From Aquila chrysaetos chrysaetos (taxonomy: Eukaryota > Chordata > Aves > Accipitriformes > Accipitridae): a stretch of DNA of 64,000 bases. The DNA is taken from positions 8,022,501 to 8,086,500 of the forward strand of contig NC_044018.1 in NCBI RefSeq assembly GCF_900496995.4. Reading direction: 5' to 3'. The position numbers and the translations under genes are program-made. The first letter of the stretch is position 1. Each line of letters starts with the position of its first letter. Shown here piece by piece: positions 1 to 13,271 of the stretch. A model generated the notes under the pieces. The model made no database searches and was not told where the DNA came from. It was given only the letters and a program-made list of their open reading frames with translations.

Positions 1-683
1 GGCCAGCTAAACTTCATGAAGCACGAATATGCCACCTTTATATTCAGGTGTGTTCTTTTAGCGAATGCCAGAGCAAATTCCAGGGCTGTAAACCCATACA
101 TTCCCTCTCTCTCAAAGAAAGTCACAGGATTCCCAAGCTACCTTGCTACAACAGCTTTTCAGAGAGACTGTTGCTATGTCCAACTGTCTGCAATTCTCTC
201 TGTGCCAGAACTGAGGTCATTTTACTGGGGTGGAATAGCTGACCAATGACTATCAAAACCACCCACGCGTACAACTGAAACTGAGCACAGTACTCATTTG
301 CTCTGGTAGCATCTTGGACAACTTTATTCCAGGCATGATATATTCCCTTCCACTGAATTGACTCTTCAGGCAGAAAGGCCCAACGGACACATATACACAT
401 GACCTAATACATGATATATACAGGGCTGACGCAGTTTTGCGCTGCATAAGCACACAAAACAAAAAGCAAAGATGCATATTCCTCTTCACATGGGACTATG
501 AGATTGTGCTTAGAATTGCACTGCTTGATGGTGTCATCTATAAATTGTAGCAAAGACAGACAAAGAAAAAGCAAAATGACTAAAGAACTGAAAGGAGTAA
601 GAGCAGAGGAACAGTTAAAAGAACCCAGGCACAATGTATAAACCTTTAACAAGATCTTTTCTTTTACATGTATGTATTTGAAG
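1..683 (+). other. intron of WDCP-like gene (partial)
   Basis: This AT-rich stretch precedes the first recognisable exon of the WDCP-like gene and is read as its intron, because the first two large exons expected for this family are not in the window. No repeat family or other exon was recognised. The pyrimidine-rich tract at about 651-665 probably serves the acceptor at 682-683. Confidence 0.5.
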
Positions 684-804
684 AGAAGTTTTTCAAATGG
701 AGCAGTTACTGAAGAAACAAAAGATGTTCTCCTCTGCGATGGCAAGATCCATTTGAATTTAGTCCAGCAGCTGTTTGATCTGCCTGTTATTGAAATGAAA
801 CACG
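684..804 (+). CDS. WDCP-like penultimate coding exon
   Basis: This exon of 121 nt corresponds to the 118-nt WDCP exon at 24566-24683. The conserved section carries LLCDGK, then LVQQLF, then IEMKH just before the donor. The acceptor is chosen at 682-683 because it keeps phase 0 and an open frame; the AG two bases further on puts a stop codon in frame. The N-terminal dozen residues do not align with WDCP, as is also true between bird and mammal WDCP. Confidence 0.72.
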
Positions 805-3800
805 GTATGTTCTTTTTATTTCTGGTATCTGGTTTCACCTGAGATTTTTAGCATAAAAGAGGCATTTGTGGTAGAATAATTACCCCACTGCGGTAAACTG
901 AGAGAGCTAACTTCTTTCGATAAGTATGTGTTTTCCTTTGTTTGAAACACAGCAGAGTGTCTGTTGAAATCACTTAAATGCTAAGTAACTGCAGAACTAC
1001 CTATCACCAGAGTAATATGTTAGATGTCTCTACAGAGGAAGGCTGAGAAAATAATCAGTACCTGGAAATAGAAGTGCTTCCTTGAGACCTTTTGGCATTT
1101 TGCTTTGCCCATCTTTACAAGCATGTCCCAGACTTGACAATAGAGAGTAGGCTGGAGAAAAAGTCATTCTCAGAATATGATATATATATGTATCATGTAG
1201 CATTTGGGATTATTTTAATGTAAGATAAACAATGAAGCTCAATGTTCTAATTTGCCAGTCTCACATTTCTACCACCCACCACTGATTAACTTGTAAGGAC
1301 AGAAGCAGCTAGGGAAATCCTAGCCCCAGGCTGGTCTCTGAATTACCTTGTCCCTGCCTGTTTCTGTATGCTACCTTCTCAGCAACATACATACCATTAT
1401 TTTTTAGCCATTTCTCTATAATGCTTCTGATGGCTTTTCTCTTCACAGTCTAAGTATATTATGATCTTAAAGTACACAGTAGTTGGCTATAATTATGATC
1501 TCCTTGCATGGTTTCCACACTGACAGATCCATAAATTACTCTCTGTCTTACCCCTTGTCTTAGCCCCTGACAGGCTGAGACATATTGGCTTAATCGGTAT
1601 ACTCTGCTTTATGAGAAATTAATTCAACTGTTGGTGAAATTAAAAAGAAAAGGAAAGTACTAATGTGAACTATAGCTTTCTAAATAATGATGGTTACATA
1701 CCAGACTGCTATATAATAGGCTTATCAATGAAAAAGTAACCAGGCCTGGGGTGTTACTGGTGCTGGCACCAAGGACAGTGCGAAAAAGAGATGTAAAATA
1801 TGCACCATGCTGCCATTCATATTCTGCTTATCCCCTTGTTGTTGATGAGACCACGAGAATGAAGAAAAGGGGCTACAAATACAACACAGACCATTGGACC
1901 ACTTCCTTTTTCCCCTGGCTTACAGCAGTTTCTGAAAGCTGTTCCAGAAGATAAGGATATGCAGGTTTCATATTTTTGTCAGCAATCTCACTTGACTGTG
2001 CAGTGCAGTGGAGGCGTATATGAAAAAACTCTACTTACTGTTGAGGCCCGAGCTATTTCCCAGCAGGCTTCTGCAATAACACAATGCAACTTTGCAGGGC
2101 AAGGAGGATACCTTTTTTGGCCTGTACTTTCAGCTCTTGATTTTGGAAACAAATGCCCATAATGAAAAAAGAGGTTTAGAATTCAGTATGAAAATAATAA
2201 ATAAGGGGCCTGAGAAAACTATTTTCAGCTCTATAGAACAGTTGAATATTTAATATTTAATTAGCGGAACACCAGTCCTCAATTTCATGCATTAGACTTC
2301 AGAGATATCAAAAAGACAATGTCTTAGAATCATCCTAACGTGTCCCTCTTTCTGTCCAATGTGGTGCTCAGCTTTTCTGAAACTGAGTCTGTTTCTTAAC
2401 AGCAAAAAGAACAACAGAAACAAGAATCTTTCTAAAACTCACCAAAATCCTGCAAAATTATCAGGTTTGGGGCAGAAGTAGTTATGTAGCTCTTTATTCA
2501 GTTCTGACCAGTACAGGTTTATATTCCTAAATCTTTCCTTTCCCACAAGGCATGAATATTAAACGTGATTAAAAATATCACTCCCATCCTTTAATACTAT
2601 ATAATTAAAGGGGATGTAATGAAGAGTGTGTTTGTATTACAGTGACAGCCTGGCATTTTTTACTATGAATAAACACTTAAACTTGAATATATTGGTGGAA
2701 AAAAGTTCACAGCTGTAGGCCAAATGCACAACCACGGCAAGGCTATTAAGATCATCAGAGTTAGACTAGCAATGGACTTCGCCTCATCGTTTGCACTTTA
2801 AGCCCAGGACTGTAATATCATTACCTGTACTAAATATAGCCTGTCATATCGTGCCCTGGTATTAGCACACAGAAGTCTCTCTTTTCAGCAGGTCATCATC
2901 GTAATAATTGTGCACAAGGTTTTTCCACCATGGAAATATTTTGTGGGATACGCTTCAAAGCAAGTGTTATCAATGACACAGAGAATTTCAAACATTTCAA
3001 TGGATGAAAATAAAAAGTCCCAAGAGTTTGACAGAAGAGTATGCTTTATCAATTTGACCAACAACATAACTATTGATTTGGACAGCAGAATTTCCACTTT
3101 CAGGCTCACTGCTTATGGAATCTGAAGTCTGTCCAGAATTAGAAAGAAAGTATTAAGAGTAGAAGATTAAAGATTCATGGTTTGGAATGACAATCTTCTT
3201 ATGATGTAACAGGTGACATGACAACGTGCAATAGTGTAGCAGCCTGGAAAAGTACTTTGTTAATAGTATAAGGAAAGGAGGGGACATTTGCCTTGTCCAG
3301 GAACATGCTTCATTATGACTGACAAAAATTAAGCATGGTTCTTCTGGATTTTCTACACTTCCTTTTTTCACTTCCTTTTCAAAACACAGTTTTATCTGCC
3401 AAAATTAAAAATACCAACAACAGAACATAACAGGGCTTTCTCTACCTCAGAACCCAGCTAATGCCCCTGGTCAGTAATGACAGGATATATACTCTAAGAA
3501 AAACATGTGATACAAGGGCTCCCACAATGCTTTTTAGTTGCCACAGATTTTTTTGCTTTTTCATAAAATGTCAAACTGAAAAAAAGACAAATAGAGAATT
3601 CACTATTTTCTATAAGAACTGCAATAACCAGTCCAAAAGGAAACAGATTAATCACTAGAAAACATATATATGGTATACATAGCTTCAATGTCAAGCTGAT
3701 TTGCAAAGGGAAGTAAACAGCAAAGAGGAGGTAGGTTTATTTTCTGCTTCTATGCAATACAGAAAGTGAACCTGAACAATTTTGATCTTTGTTTTTTAAT

Positions 3801-4695
3801 CTTGCCTCTTTTTTTTTTCCAGAAAAAAAAAAAAGGATTAAAAATGTCATTCAGATTTTGTTCATTCTCTTCTTTATGAGAAGATTTGATAAATAATTAA
3901 AGGACAAGAAATTTTATTATATCAGCTTTTGTAAATCATCTCTTGTAAATCATGGTATCTTTTGTAAATCATCTTCAAGGTGTAACTTCCTTCCATTTGC
4001 TATACAAATTTGAAAACATACTGAACAATCTTGGTTTGACAGTAAAGGAGATGGAAACCCCTACTTCCTTCTAGAACAAATACAGCACAATCATTTTCTG
4101 TGCCAACTTTTTCAGTTTTTATGATCTCTTCATCATTTGGGTAGAGCAGATGAGCAAAAAGGATAAGCAGAAGTAGATGTCACTAGAACAAAAGTCAGCA
4201 TGGAAAGGCTGCCTGAGCTTTCAGAAAATGGAGATACTTAGAGTTTATCAGAACTAGAAAAGATGCACCTTGTTTTTCAACTTAATTTAAATAAGGGACA
4301 AAATGCCTCAAACCTTTCCAGACCTTTCTTTTAGCCCCCCTTCGCATTTACACAAAGGTGTGTTTAGCATGGATTGTCAGACCTTAATATCATTAGCGTA
4401 ATAAGGCTTTAGTGCACAAAAAGAAAACCTGCTCTGCTCGCATGCTGGCTGACTTTTTAAAATGTGCTTGTACATTTTACATAACCAGAGCAGTACACTC
4501 ATTTTCTTTTTTTCCTTAATTTTTGTAGGCTCTTCTTGGATTGTGCTCACTGCAGACAAGGACGGCTTTGTGCCATTAATATTCAGAGCAACACAAGAGA
4601 TAATCATAAGGGATGGAAGTGACAGTTCAGAAGTCTGTGGAGGTCACTCCTACAAAAAAAGCATTTCAATGCGACCACCAAGCAGAGTGACATAA
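684..4695 (+). CDS. WDCP-like paralogue, last two coding exons (partial gene)
   Basis: Two exons, 684-804 and 4529-4695, encode the C-terminal end of a protein related to WD repeat and coiled-coil-containing protein. The first exon follows an AG acceptor, has phase 0 at its start and phase 1 at its end, and stops at a GTATGT donor. The second follows a pyrimidine-rich acceptor ending GTAG and completes a glycine codon. The same phases and junction are found in the full WDCP gene 20 kb downstream. By eye, aligned residues are about 57% identical over the conserved part of the first exon (core [16 protein letters not shown]) and about 74% over the first 31 residues of the second ([20 protein letters not shown]). 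The C-terminal tail is unrelated to that of WDCP and ends after a 24-residue basic and serine-rich stretch. The frames are open with no stops or shifts, so I read this as the 3' end of a real paralogue rather than a decayed copy. Its 5' exons must lie left of position 1. Expression is unproven. Confidence 0.75.
805..4528 (+). other. intron of WDCP-like gene
   Basis: This 3.7-kb AT-rich intron has a GTATGT donor and a TTTTTGTAG acceptor. The equivalent WDCP intron is 2.1 kb. Near 3926-3976 a short motif containing TTGTAAATCAT occurs three times within 50 bases. A T-run followed by an A-run lies near 3807-3833. I saw no further coding exon and no counterpart of the candidate WDCP alternative exon. 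Confidence 0.5.
4529..4695 (+). CDS. WDCP-like terminal coding exon
   Basis: This exon opens with SSWIVLTAD and carries [13 protein letters not shown] and then a tail of about two dozen residues ending in SRVT before a TAA stop at 4693-4695. It matches the start of the WDCP terminal exon at 26814 closely, but lacks the three 17-residue tail repeats found there. Synonymous and conservative differences dominate the matching part, which suggests past protein-level constraint. Confidence 0.75.
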
Positions 4696-6141
4696 TTTCT
4701 AAACAAAGAACGCTAATGATCTTCTTTTCTAATACAATACAGAGACATTCTGCAGTGTCAGAAACTGAGTGACTAGAAAGCTGTCTTCACTACTTTCAAT
4801 GTATTTTAACTGTAAAATCTGTGGCAAGGTTACACTATAGCTAAATCCTAGGGTTGGCTGGACCCTCATGATTTCTTCTGAAGGATCAGACCTAGAGAGA
4901 AGTTTACCACAGCTGTTGTTATTAATGGCTGCCAGTGGACTGGAGCAGAGAGACTAGCCTCTACTTTAACTGTGGTCAGGATGTTCTTGGAGAAACAATA
5001 TTATGCTAAAAATCATGCAGTAACAACAAATCTAGCTAATACAGGTGTACAGTCCACACAAAAGCTGAAAAAAAACCCAACCAAAGCACTTTCATATTCA
5101 TTAAGGAAAACTGGGAAGGGAAAAAAAAAGAAAACTGCTTCAGGCTCTCTTTGCTGTTCCAGTTGGATCCCATGGAAACCTGCAACATTTTCAGAAATGC
5201 TTGATTTTTATATGAAAATGTTCAATTACTAAAAAGGCTGCATCACTGTCTCCTGTCAGTGTCTTACACAGAACGTAGATTTATACATGCATACAGAAGA
5301 GAAAGAAAAAACCTTGGAAGGTAAATTAAGGATCAGAGACATTGAATGTAAACTTCATTTGGCTAAATGCAGGTGTCTACACTGAACTTGTCATCTAGAC
5401 TCCTGTATGATCAGTCAAAAAAAGAAAAGCACTTCTACAGCAGATTATTCATGCCCTAACACAGATTTCTAAAACTGATCGTGGTGAACCATCCCTATTA
5501 AGTAAGTAAATAAGTGCCTATTCCTTTCCACTAACTGTAAAAGCATGCTAGGGGACTAGTTTAAATACAAACATTTACATTGAGTCAGATGAACCTCACC
5601 CTGAGAGACAAGAGGCAATATAGATATATCTGAGAAGCAGGCAGACAGATTCATGGAAGTTAAATTATCATGATTATGGTGAAAAAAATAGGCATAAGGG
5701 AAGAACTGAATAAACTCCCTAACTTTTCTTCCTCTAAATGCAAAGAGGTGGGTAAAGTGTAACGAGTAGCCACGTTTTGTGAGGCCTAGCATTTTGTACT
5801 GCTGGACAGGCCCCAGCAGAAACCATGGAAAGGCGTGCCCGCTTCTCGCTGTACATTCAGGGAAACATAAAAGGGATGAGACTTATTTAAGCTACTGTTA
5901 AGACTTATTTTTCACACTGTGCATTTTGGGTCTTGTTAATACTCCTAGAGAGTCTTTTTTCCCTGCCTGGGAACCACAGCAAGCCTGTTTATAGGGCACA
6001 GATACACTAAAATCCAGTTACAATACTTCACCCCATACTAAGGCTGGATCGAGAAGGTAGACCTATGGTCTGAAGACACTTAATGGGTTTGGAAGTTTGG
6101 CATTAGTACCATTCCAGTGATGCAGCCAGAAGTCGCATGAG

Positions 6142-6195
6142 GAACAGTTTCAATTCCTGAAATAAGGAAACAGTTTCAATTCCTTGAATTAAATA
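6142..6195. repeat. 27-bp imperfect tandem duplication
   Basis: Two adjacent copies of a unit containing CAGTTTCAATTCCT follow each other with one or two base differences. It appears to be a local duplication with no coding context. Confidence 0.6.
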
Positions 6196-7279
6196 ATGTC
6201 CTTCTCATGCAAGTATCCTCCCAGAGGCAAAGGAATCATAATTCTAAATCACCTATAACCACAGGTGTGCAACATAGCTGGGTATATTTGTACTACCTTG
6301 TTTGCAAAGATAATTTTAAGCAGCCTCGAGAAGCATTCCTGTTTGGGAAAAAAAAAATAAATCTGACCATTTAACCATTAAACACATCTATGAGTTTACA
6401 GTTACTTGGTTCATTGGATTGCCTGCTACTTTGCATTAAAATTGTGTTCAAAAAGGTATTTGTATTACTACTGCTTTAAAAATTTGGGTGAAGTTGTGCT
6501 TTCCTTCACTGAAATCAGCCCAAATCATTGAAATCAAGTAACACAAACGTTCACAGACATAGTATGGTAAGGGAAGACTTTATCAGGTTTCTAAACGACA
6601 GCGCATTTCGAAGCAGCAGGTGTTTCTAATCCTGCAAATACACCTGAACAACATTCTTGTGTCTCACAACAGTATCTGGTATTCACAACACCTATGCTAT
6701 GGCCAAGTAAAATAAAACTTAATTATAACTAACTAGAATGATAGGAGGATATATTTTAGAGGACTGCTTAGGCTCAACTAAAGGAAGAACTAAAAGGGAA
6801 TTCTTCTCACAAATATTATCTTCTATGGATGGTAGTCCCATAGTTTGGTCCACTTGAAATGAGGCTAATGAAACACAAAAAATATGTTAAATGGAACAGT
6901 CCTGCACTCTAAACATATGAACTTGAGGAAAAATGGGATTGCGCCTATCAGGTTGATAACACACCAAGACTTTTGTTTGTACTGTACAGTTTCTTTAAGT
7001 TCATTATATACATTATTCACAAAGACTTCCTTGTTGCTAGAGAAATACTCACATTCCACCTTTTGTCATCTTCATGCCTTAGCGCTGTTGCAAGAGCCAG
7101 AAGGGGAATTCTGAGAAGGTGAAAATCTTAACTAGCAGAGATCAGTGAGTATCTAGGCACCAAAGATGCCTCAGAACTCAGAATTATCACTAGATATTTC
7201 CTTGTCAGTCTGTCATGCTACCATTTTAATTTTTCATGTATTAGTCTTCTATAAGGAGCTTCTTTGAATTGCTATCGAA

Positions 7280-7314
7280 GTTTGGTTTGGTTTTATTTGG
7301 TTTGGTTTGGTTTC
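7280..7314 (+). repeat. (TTTGG)n microsatellite-like repeat
   Basis: An imperfect array of the pentamer TTTGG spans about 35 bases with one interrupting TTTTA unit. Confidence 0.7.
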
Positions 7315-9189
7315 ATGGTGATAAAGAGAGGCAAATAAACTTTTAGATGACAAAACAATTAGTTTCAGGGAATAACTGGCTGTAAAATTAAAAAAATTAG
7401 TTCTGTGATGCTTAATGAACTTCTGGACTTGTTATGTTTTGGTGACATTGTTTTCCCCTGCTGTGTGATTCAAGGATTGTTGAATCTGAGTAGGAACTAA
7501 TCTACCTGAAGGTGCTATCATCATCCAGGACAATTAGTCTGGTAACAAATAAGGACCCCAGTTCATCTTGTTGGACAGTTACAATATTATAGGAAGGCTT
7601 AGGAAAGATATATCAACTAAAATTGTATAATATTAAAGAATAGCACTGCCCCCTCCCATTTATGAACACACTATTATGTACACATATTTGAAAATAAGTG
7701 TTTAAATCATATACATGCACTTAAACATGGAAAACAATTGAATGAGGAAATATTTGTTTTCAGGTAATGATTTAGGGGTGCAGTGCAGTGCAGAACTATC
7801 TTATATAGTGTCTATCACAGGGCTGTTAAGTTAAAATTGAAAGTAATAAAAGCACTAGAAGAAGTGCTGAAGAGATTTATGCAAAGCAGAGGATAAATTT
7901 TCAGCTTTGGTTTGGATGGAGAACAGATGGAGAATCAGTGAAGTAGAGAGATGTAAGATGACTCTTCTATTAAGCACAAGCTGTACAGAAGATTTTTGCA
8001 CAAACTGATAAAGGCATGTGGAAGGATAGAAAGAGTTTGTACTAAATGAGTTGAGCAGACAGTAGGCTGTGAAAAGGAGAAAAGCATAGACTGAGAAGCG
8101 TTCACTGTCCTCCAGAAGTGCTATTTTATGGGGCCAAAATTGATCAATTTAGAAAAAGGGAAGTTGTTTGGATCACCTAAATTTCATGAAGGTGGTAACC
8201 CCCTGTTTTAGGCTCCTTATTTCACCAGCAGAAAGGACAGGCTCCTCTGGAAGAATAATGAGACTACTGGTGCTAGGTTCCTGTCCAGAGTCACCCAGTA
8301 GGGGAGTCTGTCTTCTGTAATTAAAACCGAGGAAAGCTAGGAAGACTAGGAGCTTAAATTAGAAGTCAAAGCAGAATGACTACACTCAGTATGCCATACT
8401 AGTGGTGCTCAAAAGACTAAATGGTGTACCAGCTTCTCCAAAACATTTCCCCTGTGGGAAATAAACAACATACCAGAAAGTCTAAATTTCCATTTTAATT
8501 ACTCTACATCTTTATCCAGCACATTTATATGCATTCTTATCTATTTTTAGGAGTTGGTATATCTTTACTTAAAAGTACAATCTGCTTCAAAGTAAAGTTG
8601 AAACTTACCTTACATTTTCCATAACTTTCCTGCTAAGCATGCAGCAGTCTGCTTTACTCTTCACAGTTTCTTGTATTGACCCACTACTTGGGAAAATGCT
8701 AACAACAGGAGTTCTATATGCCAGACACTCTTTTTCGTTTTTGATTTTGAAAACAATTTTGTGAGAACAATAATAAAACAATATAAAAATTAAATGCAAC
8801 AAAATCAAAGTCAGCTGAAATTCTGCTGGCCAATCTATGATGCTGACTTTGCACAATGAAATATTACTTTGATATTCTTCATAATAGCTAAAAAGTGAGA
8901 GATCAATGCAGGAAGTGTATAAAGTAGGCCCTGCATGACCCTCAACTAGTTCTTCCCTTTTTTCCTCTACTACTCCAGAATAGTATTATCTATACTTATG
9001 TGAAAAATCTTAAGTATCAGTTTTCTTTAATACATTTTCAATGACTGAAATAGTATAAATAGTATCATCAAGCAAGCCTAACTTCCTTTCCCCTGATTCT
9101 CATTTTTATGTGTTTTCTCAGCTTCGACAATGAACAGATTTTTAGCCATTTTTACTTTTAGGTTTTCCTGTCTTAACAGAAAACCACAA

Positions 9190-9312
9190 GCATTGAACCA
9201 TTTTCCCCATCCAATATATAGCTGAAGAGTCCTCTCTAACCCAAGACAGTGCCAATTATTCTTAAGTAACTCCTGACAGATGTTTGTCTAACTTGTTTAT
9301 AAAAAAACGAAC
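9190..9312 (-). mobile_element. ancient CR1-type LINE fragment
   Basis: The segment with CCTGACAGATGTTTGTCTAA followed by a run of A residues resembles the old CR1/L3-like consensus shared by birds, crocodiles and turtles. On this strand the element reads in reverse. It is short and diverged, with no open frame. The assignment is from memory of the consensus and is moderate at best. Confidence 0.45.
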
Positions 9313-11754
9313 ATATAGTACCAGATTGCAGTTATGAAACCAGCCCTTTAGACCTGATCTCACCTGACCTAACTTTAAGTATGTGAAGTCAGGCAAGGTA
9401 GATGCTAGGGGTTTTGCAATTTCACACATGAAAGTATGAATTTATTTTCCATTGTCCCACACAACAGAAATTAACTTATGTATTAGTGGTTTATATGTTA
9501 ATTGTAATTTTATATGGTTTCATATATGTTAATCAGTCAGTATTACGGCTTCATTTTTCTAACAGACTGAAGCAATTTCACAATCTTTTTGTTAAATGCA
9601 AACTCACTTTGCTGAGATTCAGTACTTCCCTGCTGGTGCTATTATCTAATGGACAAGCAGAGGACTGCCATTATCTCCCAGCTAATGACATTTGGGTACC
9701 TCTCATATAAGTTTCCAAAGTGCTCAGTGCAATCCAGTCTCTGCTTGCAGAGGAGCCAATACCATGCTTGAACCTTATGCTTCCCTTTCCTCCACTATTA
9801 TTTGACACACATGTGTGAGCAGCCAGGTGTGATCAAATGTTTGGAGGCACGTGGTGCCAAAGTTCAGTACTGGCACAGAAAGTCTTCCTGCACAGGAGGT
9901 GACATTTGCAGTGTTATACAGACTTGCCAGTTAAAAACATTAGTACTTGACAACCTCTGTCCTTTGGCAAGGATCCATCTCACTTGTCAGCAAGGCACCA
10001 TGATATCTTAACAGACAAGGGAGTATGCAGCCAGGAGAGCAGTACATCTAAACACCACAGTGTAATACTAGAGACAAAAATGAACCAAAACAGACAAATG
10101 TAAACCATTAGTTCACTTCAGAGGCAACAGTCACTTCCTTCAAATTAAACATACTCATACATTTCAAAAATATTAAAGGCAGTGCAGAAAGACACAGTCC
10201 ACAAACATTATTTAAAAAATTAGTACAAAATTCACAATAATGTACTAATTTCAGCAATCAAAAAATAAACTTTTGCCATGTAGGAAAAGCTCTAGTGTCC
10301 TAACTGAAATTTAGCTGTGGGATGCTGAGGTGAAGTTTTCCAAAGCAGCGATACTGGCAAAAGGCCTTCTCAGTCTCCATTGGACCCCTGTTCATTCATC
10401 CTGCAGTCACAGGGTGGAAATGTATGGACCCCAAAATTTATATGGCTAAAAAGACCTACCAAAACACTTTTAAATTGGATCAGTTTCTCAATCGAACCCA
10501 CAGCTCAGCTGCACAGTTGTGCCAGCATAGTGGAGAAGGCATCGTGATTCTTAAGTCACACCAATGAATTACTAACATGGCCATTGCTATCATACCTTAT
10601 ACCTTTTACCTATCAGTGAATTCTGTGTCTCTGTAATTATAAATAAATTTCTTTTTAACATTTCAGTGCATTTTACAATGAGGCTGATTGCATTTCTTTA
10701 CATTTTACCTATCATAGATAGCATAACCAACACTTAACGAACTAGTCACAATTTGTAAGTATGATGCTAATTGTTTCCTGTGTTATCCTTCCCTCAGAAA
10801 CTTAGTTCACCTAAAAAGAAGTCAAATCAGTCAAAAAAAGTGTAAGTCAAAATACTGGCTCCACTGCAAATTACTGTAAAAATTTCCCTTCAACTTCAAA
10901 CAAGTCACAACTTCACACTCAGTTTGTAAATATTCTTATGCTCATGTAACTTGTATACAGCTGTCATCTCCGTTTCCATGTCTATCTTTCCTTATTAACA
11001 TTTTTTTTTGGATATCAGTGATATTGTTATCAACACAAAATGTAGCTACACTGATCTTCATTGATACACTGTTATCTCAAAACACCTGTACCTGTTAATA
11101 GCATAAAAGAAAACTGTGCATGATAACAGTGTGCCTGCAATGCAGGATTAACCTAAGAAGTAGCAAAGATGAAAGTAGTGCTTTTGCAATTAGTTACATA
11201 AAAGAAAAATAGAAAATGTAACAGTAGGAGAGGGAAGTATCTAGGACTGAATTGTTTACTGCCAAAAGAAAGGGTTCTCACAGCAAGATTTATAAAGAAG
11301 CAGAAAAGCTGTCTATATATGGTGAAGCAAGTAAAAGGGAACTCCAGGTGCCTACTAGAAAGATTAAGATTTGAACAATCTCTCTTGCACACTATTGTTA
11401 AGTATCTGTAAGGATGTGATTTGTATATTAGCTTGGTTCTGGACTAACCACAGTTACAAGGATGTGTAATTTAAAAGAAGATATTATTTGTTCTGAAGAG
11501 GTATGCCTGAAAATGTCCTTGGAAAGATTATTCCAAAGTAACACCGTCATACCAAAAATCCTTATTTACAACATAATTGTTTTACCCAAATCAATTTTAA
11601 ACCATAAAGACTCTCAAAAGGCTATCTCATTTTTAATATATGTGATGTCATTTTGGTTTTACATGTTATTTATGGCACACAACAAACTGTGTGACTAGTC
11701 AGGAGACTAATTTTTACTTCCTAGCACTTTCACAGCAGTGCAAGTACATTAGTT

Positions 11755-11985
11755 TGACGTAGAGCTTTATGCTAGTAGACTGGAAGGTCCATTTTCCTGC
11801 CCCAAGGCAGAGATTTTGACTATTCACGGTTTATATCCTTTGTCTTTTTCAGCTGTCTCTTAAATACTTGAAAACTGTTATGTCCATTACATCTCCCTTT
11901 AGTCTTCTCTCTAAGCAATACCACTCCTTCAGTTTCTCTCATAGGCATCCACCCTGGACCTCTCGTTACTCTGCCCTACGCTAGC
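11755..11985 (-). mobile_element. ancient CR1-type LINE fragment
   Basis: The series CTGTTATGTCCATTACATCT, TTAGTCTTCTCT, CAGTTTCTCTCATAG and CACCCTGGACCTCTC follows the order seen in the 3' part of old CR1 elements read in reverse. Divergence is high and no frame survives. Confidence 0.5.
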
Positions 11986-13239
11986 ATTCAGTATCTCTCT
12001 TAATCCGCAGCAGAGCTAGTAGAATTTAGTTGAAGGCCTGTTTCCGACATAGAATAAGCACTGGTGTAGGTTTTTACATGCAGAAAAAGTAGGCTGTAAC
12101 AGCATGAACAACTGCAGGGGGTGACAAAACATTCCTGTATGAGTTCTCTATGTTGCCCATGCCTTCTTCCCAGTGTAGATAACAATCAGCTGTTTGAAAA
12201 CTAATTTAGACAACAGCCTGCGTCTACTTTGCCTCTACACAAAACAACAAAGTGTTGGACCTGCTGAAGTACAACCTGCTAAGGCAGGTTTCAGGAGATG
12301 TGGAGTGGTAGCTGCTTTAGGAGATGAGGCGTGGTAGCTACTGCTGCAGAGAAAAGCAGTAATCTGGAGAGAAAAGCAGTAATTCCCACTCACTTTGTCG
12401 CTGTCCTAATGCCCAAAATTTTCACTGATCCTCTCCGTTCCCCAAAGCCTGGAGCCACAAGGAACCCTCTGCAAGACTTTGTGCTACAGAGCACAAAATT
12501 CAGTTTGCCTGCACTATGGAAATACTGTGACCCCTTCTGGCTTTACTCAGCCAAGGAGAACTGACAAGATACTCATGTGTCTCGCACACAATGATCCTGT
12601 TCACACATCTGACAACGATGTCTGCCTTCTTGTAACAGCATGATACTGACTCCGGTCTAGGTAATTTTCTGCAAAATTGCTCATTTTATATTATCTTTAT
12701 TACTAATCACCCCCCAAAATTAAGAAGAAACATTTTTAATCTAATAACAAAAAGCTCATAAACCATCTGTACCTTTTAGCTACTGATCTTAGGCTTTACC
12801 ACGTCATATTTTAGGGGTCTAAATTACATGATAGTGCCTCATTAAGTTTTTCCATTAAGAGATATGATGATGAGATCAACTTGCTCATTCAATAGTGTCC
12901 ATAACCTAGATTGAATATGTTTTTAAAAACATGAGGCTTATGAAGTTAACAGGAAGTATCTTCAAATTATTCATTTCCCTTATAACATTATGTTCTTTGA
13001 ATGTGTACATATTCAATAAGAGCAAAGAAAAAAATCTACAGAGTGCATAAGTAATAACTCTACAGCATGTCTCCCCATCACATCCATTTCACCTTTTTTC
13101 CCTGCCATTCTTTCCTTCTAACAGGTATTCATAACTCTTCTTTCTCAGACTGTCCTATATTCTTACTAATGTTGTGTTTCAAACTAATTTGAAAAGCAGA
13201 TGCCCAAATGATACAACAAATTAAGTTATGAGAACACAT

Positions 13240-13271
13240 ATCTGTTCTCAGTGCAAGGACTGAGAACAGAT
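13240..13271. repeat. short perfect inverted repeat
   Basis: Arms of 13 bases (ATCTGTTCTCAGT and its complement at 13259-13271) flank a 6-base spacer. No surrounding feature explains it; it may be chance or a small stem-loop. Confidence 0.6.

Noticed and set aside
404-838. 144-residue open frame on the - strand
   Set aside because: It lies antisense to the WDCP-like exon at 684-804 and has no recognisable domain; the + strand reading matches WDCP.
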